Shown one piece after another: positions 1-10,291 of a stretch of 64,000 nucleotides of DNA (the stretch's first letter is position 1; each line of letters starts with the position of its first letter). The notes beneath the pieces are model-generated. The model was not told the DNA's origin, did no database searches, and worked only from the letters and a program-made list of their open reading frames with translations. Source of the stretch: Oscillospiraceae bacterium (GTDB lineage Bacteria; Bacillota; Clostridia; Oscillospirales; Oscillospiraceae); assembly GCA_902775355.1 (NCBI GenBank), contig CACYLY010000005.1:1-64000 (forward strand), read 5' to 3'. A program made the position numbers and the translations under genes.

Positions 1-122
1 TCAGGCTCTGCGATACGATTTGTGATTTAACCGCAGATGCTATTCGGAGTATTACAGGCCGCTCTTGGATTATCAATTGTTTTAATTGAAGAATAGTATA
101 AATACAATGCACTATCATGCGT

Positions 123-157
123 GAAGGGGACGCACCGCGGCGCGGTGCGTCCCCTTC
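123..157. repeat. Dispersed palindrome, copy 1
   Basis: A near-perfect hairpin whose arms contain AGGGGACGCACCG and its reverse complement. The same arm sequence recurs at 35341-35377. It lies about 130 bp past the stop codon of ligA, so it could act as a transcription end, but there is no clear T-run. The rest of positions 1-288 holds no convincing gene; A+T-rich sequence around 75-110 includes a possible weak promoter. Confidence 0.7.
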
Positions 158-288
158 AGGGCTTGCTTGTAAGTCGGATCCGGCTGTTTGGATGAACGGA
201 AAGTTCCCTGCGGTTTGGCGTTTCACCCTTTATCAACGGCAGAGGCTATACAGGATCATCAGACGCAAGAGGTTACTTTCCGCTGCAC

Positions 289-2268
<1,980 letters not shown>

Positions 2269-2274
2269 TCACCC

Positions 2275-2943
2275 TCATTTCGGTTCGTAGTTCAAGAAAG
2301 TCTGGGGCACTTGGCCCAGCAGCACCGTGTCGGAGATCAGAACCTCCGTGCAGACCTGGGTGCTTTCTGTTCCCCAGGGAATCAGCACGTCGATATCCAC
2401 GATCACCAGGAGACTGATCTGGTGCTTTGTTTGATTGATGCCCGCGGTCACGATGTCGTTTTTAAATTCCACATGGGACGAAGTCAGGACCAGGATCTCC
2501 ACGGGAATGCCTGGTCCTCTTCCCATCAAAAGGCTCACCCCCGTGAGATTTCCCGCAGGGATGGAGACGGTGATGGTCCGGTTCTCCGTAAGTCCAATCA
2601 CCCGTTCCAGAAGAATGGCGGAGAGAGAGTTGATTTGGGTCATATTGCTCCTCACGGCCGTCACTTCTCCGGCGCTGTTCTTCTCCAGCTGGATGAAGTC
2701 CTCCGCCTGATAATTCCCCTCCTGCAGCACCTGGCTGACGGCGGTGTTCACCTCCATGATCATGATATCGCTGGCGTCGGACACGGCGATCTGGCAGGAG
2801 ATGCGCTTGAGGTACAGCAAGGCGGAAGCAAGAAAGAAAGCGATCGCAAAAAACAGCAGAAGAAGAAGGGAAAAGCGCCGGTGCCGAAGAGCAAAAGCCG
2901 CTCGCTGCCGGGGAGCTTTACGAAAAAAGGGCCTGCGATACAT
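2275..2943 (-). CDS. yunB: Sporulation protein YunB
   Basis: A 222-residue protein with one N-terminal membrane segment (about 24-45, LLLLLFFAIAFFLASALLY) after a basic stretch, then an extracytoplasmic domain of the YunB type. Recognisable stretches are MIMEVNTAVSQVL and the conserved end containing LIPWGTESTQV and VPQTFLNY. YunB is a sigma-E-controlled protein needed for efficient sporulation in Bacillus; its biochemical role is not known. The ATG at 2943 is preceded by a strong GGAGGTGA site. It sits directly upstream of ligA. Confidence 0.85.
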   Translation of the reverse strand: MYRRPFFRKAPRQRAAFALRHRRFSLLLLLFFAIAFFLASALLYLKRISCQIAVSDASDIMIMEVNTAVSQVLQEGNYQAEDFIQLEKNSAGEVTAVRSNMTQINSLSAILLERVIGLTENRTITVSIPAGNLTGVSLLMGRGPGIPVEILVLTSSHVEFKNDIVTAGINQTKHQISLLVIVDIDVLIPWGTESTQVCTEVLISDTVLLGQVPQTFLNYEPK

Positions 2944-3074
2944 GGAGTCACCTCCATGCAGTATATGCTTTCTGGGTCCCCTGATAGAATCCTCGACGCT
3001 TCAGGCGATCCCCGTATCCTTCCCCGCGCCTGGCGCGCTGAAATGCCTTTCAGCCGTGTCGCTCGAAAACCGGA

Positions 3075-4328
3075 TCATTCCTCCAACATGGCGCTGACAG
3101 CCATCATGATCCCCAGCTTCCCGGATTCGTAGGTCAGCCCGCCCTGCATGTAGACGATATAGGGCTCCCGCATGGGCCCGTCGGCGGAGAGCTCGATGGA
3201 CGAGCCCTGCACGAAGGCTCCCGCCGCCATGATCACCGGACAGTCGTAACCGGGCATGGGCCAGGGCTCCGGCGTCACATAGGAATCCACCGGCGCGCCG
3301 GCTTGGATGCCAAGGCAGAAGCGCTTCATCTTCTCCGGAGAGCCCAGCTTGATCATTTGTATAATATCCGAGCGGGGATCCAATACGCCGGGAGAGCTCT
3401 CCAGACCCAGCCGTTCCATCATGGCCGCGCAGAAAACCGCCGTTTTCAAAGCCTGTGCCACCACATGGGGTGCCATAAAGAGGCCCTGGAACAGCAGCCG
3501 GTTCTGCCCCAGCGTGGAGCCGCACTCCCCGCCGATGCCGGGCGTGGTGAGCCGCAGAGCCGCCCGCTCCACCAGCTCCGCCTTGCCGGCCACATAGCCC
3601 CCCGTCGGGGCCAGGCCGCCGCCGGGATTCTTGATGAGGGAGCCGGCCACAATGTCCGCCCCCACATGGGTGGGCTCGATCACGTCGGTAAACTCGCCGT
3701 AGCAGTTGTCAACCATGATATTTGCCCTGGGATTCACCCGGTGAACCAACGTGCAGATCTTCCCGATCTCTTCCACGGACAGCGCCTTCCGCTCCCCGTA
3801 GCCACGGGAACGCTGGATCATCACGCCGGTCACCTTGGAATCTGCCGCGGCGCGGGCAATGGCATCAAAATCCGGTTCGCCCCGGGGCGTCAGATCCACC
3901 TGGGCGTAATTGATCCCGTAAAACTTCAGGGAGCCGAAGCCGTCCCCCGCGATGCCGATGGCGCTGCGCAGGGTGTCATAGGGCAGTCCCGTGACGGCCA
4001 GCACCGTATCCCCCGGCTTTGCCAAAGAGAACATGGCCGCGGTCAGGGCGTGGGTGCCGTTCACAAAGCCGATGCGTACCAGGGCCGCCTCGGCGCCGAA
4101 GAGCTGTGCGTAGATCTTGTCCAGGGTATCCCGGCCCAGATCGTCGTAGCCGTAGCCGGTGGTGCCGGCAAAGCAGCTGTCCGAGACCCGGTGGTCCTGA
4201 AAGGCCTCCATGACCCGGCAGGTGTTGATCTGAGCCACCCGGTCGATCTCGGCAAAGCGTTCCCGGCAGCGCTCCTCGGCCAGCTTCGCCATCTCATAGA
4301 CCTGGGGCTTGATTTCCGAAATCTTCAT
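3075..4328 (-). CDS. Methionine gamma-lyase family protein (YnbB/aluminium-resistance type)
   Basis: A 417-residue fold-type I PLP enzyme. The probable PLP lysine is K233 in AGSLIKNPGGG, preceded by the cofactor-binding aspartate in IMVDNCYGEF (about 207). The family includes Bacillus YnbB and proteins annotated as aluminium resistance or methionine gamma-lyase family; the true substrate is unproven, though C-S lyase chemistry is likely. It begins 1 bp after murD ends (murD stop at 4330), so the two are cotranscribed. Family assignment is firm, function is not. Confidence 0.85.
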   Translation of the reverse strand: MKISEIKPQVYEMAKLAEERCRERFAEIDRVAQINTCRVMEAFQDHRVSDSCFAGTTGYGYDDLGRDTLDKIYAQLFGAEAALVRIGFVNGTHALTAAMFSLAKPGDTVLAVTGLPYDTLRSAIGIAGDGFGSLKFYGINYAQVDLTPRGEPDFDAIARAAADSKVTGVMIQRSRGYGERKALSVEEIGKICTLVHRVNPRANIMVDNCYGEFTDVIEPTHVGADIVAGSLIKNPGGGLAPTGGYVAGKAELVERAALRLTTPGIGGECGSTLGQNRLLFQGLFMAPHVVAQALKTAVFCAAMMERLGLESSPGVLDPRSDIIQMIKLGSPEKMKRFCLGIQAGAPVDSYVTPEPWPMPGYDCPVIMAAGAFVQGSSIELSADGPMREPYIVYMQGGLTYESGKLGIMMAVSAMLEE

Positions 4329-4329
4329 A

Positions 4330-5712
4330 TTAAATGAGCTCCATTACGATTTCTTTGAATCGGTTGCCGCGCTCTTCAAAGTTCTTGAACGCATCAAAGG
4401 AGGCGCAGGCGGGCGAGAGCAATACGATATCGCCCTCCTTCGCGTAGGCGGAGGCGGTCAGCACCGCCTTCTTGAAATCGCCGGCATAAATCAGCGGGAC
4501 CTTGTGCGCTTCATAGTTCCTGGAGCCGGTGATCGCGTCTCCGATCTTCCGGGCGGTGTGGCCGGTCAGGACCACGATCTTCGCCCGCAGACAGAGCTCA
4601 TCTCCCAAAGGCTCAAAGGGGATGTTCTTGTCGTAGCCGCCGCAGATGATGATCGGCTTTTTCGGCAGGGCCCGCAGACCGGCGATGGTCCGGGTGGGAC
4701 TGGAACCGATGGAGTCGTTGAAATACTGTACGCCGTGCAGCTCCCGCACCAGCTCCATCCGATGGGGCACCCCGGGGAATTCCCGGGCGACCTGAGCGCA
4801 GACTTCGGCGCTGACCAGGCCCCGCACTGCTTCAAAGGCGGCCAGATAGTTCTGCACGTTGTGCTCGCCGGGGATGCGGATCTCCGCGGCCTTCACAATG
4901 GGCTCGGTCTTTTCCGGCGAAACCCAGCAGAGCGTCCCGTCGATCAGGGCCGTGCCCTGCCGCACGGGCTCCTGGTCCGAGAAAGTACTGACCTGACCGG
5001 GAGCAAAGCCGGCGTAATACGGGCTGTGCGGATCGTTGGCGTTCAGAATAAGGCGGCCGTCCCTGTCCTGATTGATGTAGATGGAACGCTTGGCGTCGAT
5101 GTAGTCCTGGAAATCCTTGTGTTTGTCCAGGTGATTGGGGGTCAGATTCGTGATGACGGCCACATCGGTCCGGCACTTCATACTGTGCAGCTGGAAGGAG
5201 CTGAGTTCCAGCACCGCATAGTCCCCCGGCTGCATCTGCGGCACGTCGCAAAGCAGCGGATGGCCGATGTTGCCGCCCAGGTGCACCCGGTAGCCTGCGG
5301 CCTTCAGCAGCTCGGAGATGATGGTGGTGGTTGTCGTCTTGCCGTCGCTTCCGGTGACGGCGATCACCTTGCAGGGGCAGAGACTCAGAAACACTTCCAT
5401 TTCCGAAGTGACCAGACTCCCCTTTTCTCTGGCCGCCTCCAGATGGGGATCAAAGGGCATGAGTCCGGGGGTGCGGAAGATCACGTCCTGATCCAGGCCT
5501 TCCAGATAGTCCTCCCCCAGCTTCAGCTTGCAGCCCTGGTCCAGCAGCTGCTTGCCCTGCTCGCCCATCTGCTCCATGGTCCGCTTGTCGCAGGCTGTCA
5601 CGTCACAGCCATTGCGAAGCAGCAGGTCCAGCAAGGGGCTGTTGCTGATGCCGACGCCCAGCACGGCAATGCGTTTATTTTTCAGAGAGTCCACGTATTC
5701 CTGCAGTGTCAT
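4330..5712 (-). CDS. murD: UDP-N-acetylmuramoylalanine--D-glutamate ligase MurD
   Basis: Adds D-glutamate to UDP-MurNAc-L-Ala in peptidoglycan precursor synthesis, in the cytoplasm. The 460 residues show the N-terminal Rossmann-like UDP-binding domain (AVLGVGISN, about 16-24), the Mur-ligase ATP loop GSDGKTTTT (121-129), the NLTPNHLDKH central motif and the C-terminal ligase domain with HRMELV and NDSIGSSPTRT. The length is normal. The gene is set apart from the usual mra/dcw cluster and leads an apparent operon with the downstream PLP lyase. Confidence 0.97.
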   Translation of the reverse strand: MTLQEYVDSLKNKRIAVLGVGISNSPLLDLLLRNGCDVTACDKRTMEQMGEQGKQLLDQGCKLKLGEDYLEGLDQDVIFRTPGLMPFDPHLEAAREKGSLVTSEMEVFLSLCPCKVIAVTGSDGKTTTTTIISELLKAAGYRVHLGGNIGHPLLCDVPQMQPGDYAVLELSSFQLHSMKCRTDVAVITNLTPNHLDKHKDFQDYIDAKRSIYINQDRDGRLILNANDPHSPYYAGFAPGQVSTFSDQEPVRQGTALIDGTLCWVSPEKTEPIVKAAEIRIPGEHNVQNYLAAFEAVRGLVSAEVCAQVAREFPGVPHRMELVRELHGVQYFNDSIGSSPTRTIAGLRALPKKPIIICGGYDKNIPFEPLGDELCLRAKIVVLTGHTARKIGDAITGSRNYEAHKVPLIYAGDFKKAVLTASAYAKEGDIVLLSPACASFDAFKNFEERGNRFKEIVMELI

Positions 5713-5791
5713 TGTCGTTTCGCCTCGTTTTCTTAGTTGTTCTAACTATATTATTATATAGCTTTTTCGAGCACTTTACAAGAAAATCTTG

Positions 5792-5820
5792 TTGACTTTG
5801 CCCTCCAGTATGGATACAAT
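5792..5820 (+). promoter_or_regulatory. Sigma-A promoter of rnpB
   Basis: TTGACT (5792-5797) and TACAAT (5815-5820) are separated by exactly 17 bp, and the spacer ends in TATGGA. The predicted start point is about 5827, matching the 5' end of the RNase P RNA. Confidence 0.85.
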
Positions 5821-5827
5821 ACAAGCC

Positions 5828-6151
5828 GTGAGTTGGCCGAACGACCGCGGGTATATGGCGAAAGCCTGTACATGAGGAAAGTCCGGGCTCCACAGGGCAA
5901 GGATAACGGGTAACGCCCGCCAGGGGTGACCCTCGGACAAGTGCAACAGAAATAGACTGCCGCGCCGCGAGGTAAGAGCTCACCCGCCGCACGGAGACGT
6001 GTCGGTGCTGTAAACTCTATCCGGAGCAACACCGTGGAACGGGGACGCACAGGCCGGCCCGGCCGTCCCCAGGAGGTGGCTTGAGCCAACGGGCAACCGT
6101 TGGCCTAGATAGATGGTCGTTCTCGACAGAACCCGGCTTACAGGCCAACTC
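5828..6151 (+). ncRNA. rnpB: RNase P RNA, bacterial class A
   Basis: Catalytic RNA that removes 5' leaders from tRNA precursors. The ends GAGTTGGCC and GGCCAACTC pair to close helix P1. The universally conserved GAGGAAAGTCCGGGCTCC block lies at about 5875, followed by the conserved AACAGAAA..GA region near 5946. The 3' end has the GGCCTAGATAGATGGTCG element and the family's ACAGAACCCGGCTTA end. It is transcribed from its own promoter on the plus strand, opposite to both neighbours. Confidence 0.97.
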
Positions 6152-6157
6152 ATATCA

Positions 6158-6187
6158 AAAAAACGGACGCGATAGCGTCCGTTTTTT
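6158..6187. terminator. Terminator of rnpB, convergent with xerD
   Basis: An 8-bp GC-rich stem (ACGGACGC/GCGTCCGT) with a four-base loop, a run of A on one side and TTTTTT on the other. It can work for rnpB on the plus strand and for xerD on the minus strand. Confidence 0.9.
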
Positions 6188-6198
6188 CATATCTTTTC

Positions 6199-7095
6199 TC
6201 AAGCCCTTGGGTGGGCTTTGTTGTATACGTCTTTCAATTGCTTTTTCACCAGGTGAGAATAGACCTGGGTGGAAGAGATGTCCGCATGTCCCAGCATTTC
6301 CTGGATAGCGTGGATGTCCGCGCCGTTTTCCAGCAGATGCGCTGCGAAGGAATGGCGCAGGGTGTGGGGAGTGATGTCTTTCTCGATCTTGGCTTTTTTC
6401 TGGTAAAACTTGATGATTTTCCAGAAGCCCTGGCGGGACATGCGCTCTCCGCTGACATTTACAAACAGAGCCTCTTCGTCGGGCAGGGCCAGCATCTGGG
6501 GCCGCACCAGCTCGATATACTCGCTCAGCGCCTTGATGGCGGCGGAATACATCGGGATGTACCGCTCTTTTCCGCGGCTTTCGCAGCGGATCACGCCGGC
6601 GTCCAGATTCACATCTCCGATATTCAGATCGATCAGCTCGGTGACGCGCATACCGGTGGCATAGAGCATCTCCAGCATGGCCCGGTCCCGGTAACCCTTG
6701 GCGTCCACGCATTCCGGCTGCTCCAACAGCAGCTCCACCTCTTTGCTGGTCAGGATCTGGGGCAGCTTCTGCACGCTTTTATCCGTAACCAGTCTGGCGG
6801 CGGGGTTGACGTCCAGGTATTGACGCAGGCAAAGGAAAGCGTACAGGTTTTTCAGCGAGGCGATGCAGCGGGAAACCGTGGCCACGGATTTTCCGTTGTT
6901 TTTCAGCCAGTTGATATATTCCTGGACCTCGTCCTCGTCGGCTTCCAGAATGGTGGTGTCCGTATGCAGATCCAGATAAGACCCGAACTGTCGGATATCC
7001 CGCAGATAGGAGCTGAGTGTATTTGCAGAGGCCTTTTTTTCGTTTTTCAGATAATCTTCAAACAACTGCAGGCATTCTTGATTCTGCAAATTCAT
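6199..7095 (-). CDS. xerD: Tyrosine recombinase XerD
   Basis: Resolves chromosome dimers at dif together with XerC. The 298-residue form starts at ATG 7095 behind a GGAGGG site; the open frame runs further upstream but into the neighbouring gene. The N-terminal SAM-like core-binding domain spans about 5-95 and the catalytic domain 110-290. The catalytic set is complete: R150, H244, R247, H270 and the nucleophile Y279. It lacks a flanking integrated element, which favours the housekeeping XerD over a phage integrase. In Bacillus xerD also sits near sporulation and fur genes. Confidence 0.92.
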   Translation of the reverse strand: MNLQNQECLQLFEDYLKNEKKASANTLSSYLRDIRQFGSYLDLHTDTTILEADEDEVQEYINWLKNNGKSVATVSRCIASLKNLYAFLCLRQYLDVNPAARLVTDKSVQKLPQILTSKEVELLLEQPECVDAKGYRDRAMLEMLYATGMRVTELIDLNIGDVNLDAGVIRCESRGKERYIPMYSAAIKALSEYIELVRPQMLALPDEEALFVNVSGERMSRQGFWKIIKFYQKKAKIEKDITPHTLRHSFAAHLLENGADIHAIQEMLGHADISSTQVYSHLVKKQLKDVYNKAHPRA

Positions 7096-7123
7096 TCCCT
7101 CCTTTCTGTAGGATCGACCCGGA

Positions 7124-7615
7124 TCAGGTAAAATAAAAAACGCTGGCAAGAGAAACCACGGAACAAAGCGCCGCCGCAGAGAGTTTCTGCTGATAGCGGG
7201 AGCGGGCGCTGGGGCTGCCGCGAAGCAATGCGTCTCGCAGCGCGGAGGAAGCGCCAAGGCCGTAGGCGGCGGCCAAAAAGACCGAAAGAAAAAGCGTCGA
7301 GGCGAAGAAAAAGCCGTTGCTTCGCGCAAATAACGGGTGGGATGCGGAAGCATAATACGCCAACACATGGCCTTGAAACGCATTGCCGAAAGCCAGCATC
7401 TCCAGGGGTATGAGCAACCAGCCGAAGCCCGAAGCCGAAAACAGGAGCATGGATCCCAGGAGGATCCCGGTCAGTAAGCGCAGCGAAAGCATCTGCGGAA
7501 CCTGAATGAGATCAAAGGCCGCAGTGAGAGCGCCCCAAGATACAAATACGAAGATCACAAGCCTCTCCGGCAGGATCACCGCCCTGCCCGGACGGATAAA
7601 AACGGCGGCGCTCAT
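7124..7615 (-). CDS. Hypothetical membrane protein upstream of xerD
   Basis: A 163-residue hydrophobic protein with about four predicted membrane segments (about 19-36, 45-75, 98-118 and 143-162). I do not recognise its family. Its place next to xerD is where spoIIM lies in Bacillus, but the sequence does not clearly match SpoIIM and is shorter than usual, so that idea rests on position only. ATG 7615 follows a GGAG. It ends 28 bp before the xerD start and probably shares its transcript, driven by the promoter at 7682-7710. Confidence 0.6.
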   Translation of the reverse strand: MSAAVFIRPGRAVILPERLVIFVFVSWGALTAAFDLIQVPQMLSLRLLTGILLGSMLLFSASGFGWLLIPLEMLAFGNAFQGHVLAYYASASHPLFARSNGFFFASTLFLSVFLAAAYGLGASSALRDALLRGSPSARSRYQQKLSAAALCSVVSLASVFYFT

Positions 7616-7681
7616 CCGGCTCTCCGGCGCAAGCGCAGCCCGTTCATAAGTGCTTGATTGACATAACGACGCTTCGATAAC

Positions 7682-7710
7682 AATATATTACAAAATTGCA
7701 AACTTATCAA
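7682..7710 (-). promoter_or_regulatory. Sigma-A promoter for the membrane protein-xerD unit
   Basis: Read on the minus strand, TTGATA (7710-7705) and TATATT (7687-7682) are 17 bp apart in an A+T-rich stretch. The predicted start is about 7675, roughly 60 nt before the gene. The rest of 7711-7901 shows no convincing gene. Confidence 0.7.
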
Positions 7711-7901
7711 GTCCTTTTTCCAAATTATTTTATGTTTATGTAAACTATTGTAACTATATGATACAATTTGTTGGGGTCTAAAGACGTCGAAGTCAGGCGA
7801 AACAGCCATATCTTGTAGAAAAGACACAGAAAAAAATTTTACGCTGGCGGATTATGGTAACCGGATTCCCGGTTCACGGAAAAGGACCCTCGAAAAGAAG
7901 A

Positions 7902-8327
7902 TCAGCGGCCGGACCTGCTTCTGAAAGAAGACTTGCCGCGGAAGGATCGGCGGGGAGAAGCCGCGCGTCTACCCCGCGCGATCAGCGAACCCAGAAGGAC
8001 GCCGGTCAAGGTAAAAGAGACCACGCTGAGCACAGCGGAGGGGTTCAGCGCTTCTCCGGCAATGCTGCCCGCCGTGAGCAGGATCAGGATCAGAAAGCCT
8101 GCGGTCAAGAGCGCGGGGAAGAGAAAGGCGCTCCCCTTCTTGCCGCCGGAAGAAAAACCCGCGGCCAGCGCCGCCAGAAAGCTCAGGGCTGAGCTCAGAT
8201 AGCCCAGGACTGCGGAGCCTGTCCCGGTTTTGGAAAGGATCAGGGCGGAGAGAAGCGTGAGAAGCAAAGCGGCAAGGATCCAGACCAGCAGCGCGCGCAG
8301 CAGCTGGCGCAGGCTGCCCGCAAGCAT
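7902..8327 (-). CDS. TIGR04086-type membrane protein
   Basis: A small membrane protein (141 residues from ATG 8327) with about four predicted transmembrane helices, separated by short loops with SSGGKKG, and ending in a basic, serine/arginine-rich tail (RRAASPRRSFRGK). Such proteins of the TIGR04086/DUF3792 type are commonly found beside yajC and tgt in Clostridia, as here; their function is unknown. The open frame can begin at GTG 8357, but that codon lies inside the hairpin at 8346-8397, so ATG 8327 or TTG 8339 is more likely. Confidence 0.7.
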   Translation of the reverse strand: MLAGSLRQLLRALLVWILAALLLTLLSALILSKTGTGSAVLGYLSSALSFLAALAAGFSSGGKKGSAFLFPALLTAGFLILILLTAGSIAGEALNPSAVLSVVSFTLTGVLLGSLIARGRRAASPRRSFRGKSSFRSRSGR

Positions 8328-8345
8328 CCCGTTTTTCAACAATAG

Positions 8346-8397
8346 AAACACCCCCACAGAGAAGATCGGAACATCTTATTCCCTGTGGGGGTGTTTC
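8346..8397. terminator. Long hairpin after yajC
   Basis: Arms of 14 bases (AAACACCCCCACAG and its complement) enclose a loop of about 24 bases. It lies between yajC and the next gene on the minus strand and ends in TTTCTATTGTT when read that way, so it should terminate or attenuate transcription after yajC. Confidence 0.75.
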
Positions 8398-8410
8398 ATT
8401 CATATGAGAT

Positions 8411-8767
8411 TTATTTACGCTTGGTCTTGGCTTCTTCCTCCGCCTCCAGCTTGGCAGTGGTCTGAATGGCCCATTTCTTGACCTGAATGCGGACGCGGTC
8501 CTCGCCGGTCTCGAAGGTCACGGTATCCTCGGTCACCTGCACGACCTTACCGGTCATACCGCCGATGGTGGTGATCTCTTCGCCCAGGCTCAGGTTGTTG
8601 CGCATCTCTTCCGCTTTTTTCTTCCGCTTGTTCTCCGGACGGATCATGATGAAGTACATGAACACGAACAGGAGAATCATCGGGACCATCAGGGTCAGCA
8701 TGGAGCCGCCTGCTGCGGCAGAGCCGTCCGCTGCGGTAGTGGCAGCAGCTTCAAGAAAGAAAAACAT
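8411..8767 (-). CDS. yajC: Preprotein translocase subunit YajC
   Basis: Accessory membrane subunit of the SecDF-YajC complex that helps protein export. It has 118 residues with a single transmembrane helix (about 24-42, MLTLMVPMILLFVFMYFIM) followed by the family signature IRPENKRKKKAEEM and a small soluble domain containing LGEEITTIGGMTGKV. The extra Ala-rich N-terminus (AAATTAADGSAAAGG) is a little longer than in many relatives. It follows tgt, the standard arrangement. Confidence 0.93.
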   Translation of the reverse strand: MFFFLEAAATTAADGSAAAGGSMLTLMVPMILLFVFMYFIMIRPENKRKKKAEEMRNNLSLGEEITTIGGMTGKVVQVTEDTVTFETGEDRVRIQVKKWAIQTTAKLEAEEEAKTKRK

Positions 8768-8833
8768 ATGGGTTTAACCTCCGAATCGAATATATCAGCA
8801 TTATACATACTTCATACGGAAAAAGCAAGAAGC

Positions 8834-9964
8834 TTAAATCCTTTTATCCAAGATTTCTGCATACTGACGGCGGAAGCTGTCAAACTGACCCTCTTCCAGC
8901 GCGTCCCGGATTCGCTGCATCAGCGTATTGTAGAAATACAGATTGTGCATCACGGACAGGCGCAGGGCCAGCATCTCCTCCGCCTTGAAGAGATGGCGCA
9001 GGTAGGCCCTGGAATAGCGCCGGCAGACGGGGCAGCCGCAGGCCGGGTCAATGGGTTCGGCGTCCCGGGCGTATTTCTCGTTTTTGATATTGATGATGCC
9101 GTCCCATGTGAAGAGATGGCCGTGGCGGCCGTTGCGGGCGGGCATGACGCAGTCGAAGAAATCCACGCCCCGAGCCACGGACTCGATGATATTCCCGGGC
9201 GTGCCCACGCCCATGAGATAGCGGGGCTTGTCCTTGGGCATGTACTCCTCCACCGCCTCGATGGTGTCGTACATCTCCCGGTGGCTCTCCCCTACCGCCA
9301 GGCCCCCGATGGCGTAGCCCGGCAGATCCAGCTCGGCGATGCGCCGCATGTGCTCGATGCGGATATCGTGGAAGACGGCGCCCTGGTTGATGCCGAAGAG
9401 CATCTGCCCGGGGTTCACCGCGTCGTCCTCGGCGTTATAGGCGGCCAGGGCGGTCTTGCAGCGCTCCAGCCAGCGGACCGTGCGGGCGCAGGACTTTTCC
9501 ACGTAGTCCCTCGGCGAGGGGATCTTGATGCACTCGTCAAAGGCCATGGCGATATCCGAGCCCAGATTGGCCTGGATGCGCATGCTCTCCTCCGGTCCCA
9601 TGAAGATATGCCGCCCGTCCACGTGGGAGTTGAATTTGACGCCCTCCTCCTTGATCTTCCGCAGAGAGGCCAGGGAGAAGATCTGGAAGCCGCCGCTGTC
9701 TGTAAGGATGGGCCCGTTCCAGGTCATGAAGCGGTGCAGACCGCCCATTTCCTTGATCAGCGTATCCCCCGGGCGGACGTGCAGGTGGTAGGTGTTGGAA
9801 AGCTCCACCTGGCAGCCGATCTCCTTCAGGTCTCGGGCGGAGAGAGCGCCCTTGATGGCCCCCTGGGTGCCCACGTTCATGAACACAGGCGTCTGCACCG
9901 TGCCGTGGGGCGTCTTAAACGAGCCGCGCCGCGCGCGGCCCTCCTGTTTCAGCAGCGTATACAT
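8834..9964 (-). CDS. tgt: tRNA-guanine transglycosylase Tgt
   Basis: Exchanges G34 for preQ1 in tRNAs with GUN anticodons, the step before QueA (gene at 12456-13478). The start at ATG 9964 gives the typical beginning MYTLLKQEGRARRGSF and 376 residues; a GGAGG lies upstream. Seen are the substrate-loop motif LTDSGGFQIFSL with the catalytic aspartate, GGLAVGES, and the zinc site CGCPVCRRY...H near residue 305. The downstream neighbours yajC and the TIGR04086 gene match the common clostridial order. Confidence 0.96.
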   Translation of the reverse strand: MYTLLKQEGRARRGSFKTPHGTVQTPVFMNVGTQGAIKGALSARDLKEIGCQVELSNTYHLHVRPGDTLIKEMGGLHRFMTWNGPILTDSGGFQIFSLASLRKIKEEGVKFNSHVDGRHIFMGPEESMRIQANLGSDIAMAFDECIKIPSPRDYVEKSCARTVRWLERCKTALAAYNAEDDAVNPGQMLFGINQGAVFHDIRIEHMRRIAELDLPGYAIGGLAVGESHREMYDTIEAVEEYMPKDKPRYLMGVGTPGNIIESVARGVDFFDCVMPARNGRHGHLFTWDGIINIKNEKYARDAEPIDPACGCPVCRRYSRAYLRHLFKAEEMLALRLSVMHNLYFYNTLMQRIRDALEEGQFDSFRRQYAEILDKRI

Positions 9965-10037
9965 AAAACCCTTTCGCTCCTCCCTATTTATCTTCAGCAT
10001 TTTACCAGAGCGCCGCCTTTAGGTCAATCCCAAAAAA

Positions 10038-10259
10038 GGACGGGATCGCTCCCGCCCTTCAGACTGTCGACAAAGTGGGGAACCTGTCATCGCGAAGGTT
10101 GTGACCGATGAGCCTGGTGTGGCGATCCGCATCTCTAAGCCTTGGAATATGGACATTTTTGAAGAGAACGGATTGCCACGCCAGTGTGCGCACTTACCTC
10201 GCAATGACATGCTTTGGGGTTTGTCTACACATTGAAGGGCGGGATCGCTCCCGCCCTTC
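10038..10259. repeat. MITE-like palindromic repeat
   Basis: About 220 bp organised as an inverted repeat. The outer ends are two near-identical hairpins (GGGCGGGATCGCTCCCGCCC at 10238-10257 and a close copy at 10038-10057), each followed inward by TTTGTC-type sequence. Inside, TGTCATCGCGAAGG (10085) faces CCTCGCAATGACA (10197-10209), and GGTGTGGCGATCCG faces CGGATTGCCACGCC (10169-10182). It encodes no protein. The right-hand hairpin could also terminate the surface-protein gene that ends at 10292. No clear target-site duplication was seen. Confidence 0.7.
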
Positions 10260-10291
10260 TTCGTTCTTTTCTATTTTACACCCTTTTCCGC

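Noticed and set aside
6199..7095. A prophage or integrative element around the tyrosine recombinase.
   Set aside because: The recombinase has the XerD length and motifs, with no phage genes, relaxase or attachment-site repeats nearby.
7612..7827. A 71-codon minus-strand frame ending in ATGA overlap with the membrane-protein gene, including an 11-codon MNGLRLRRRAG end.
   Set aside because: Most of it overlaps the A+T-rich promoter at 7682-7710 and it lacks its own ribosome site; only the last 11 codons could be a leader peptide, and that is unsupported.
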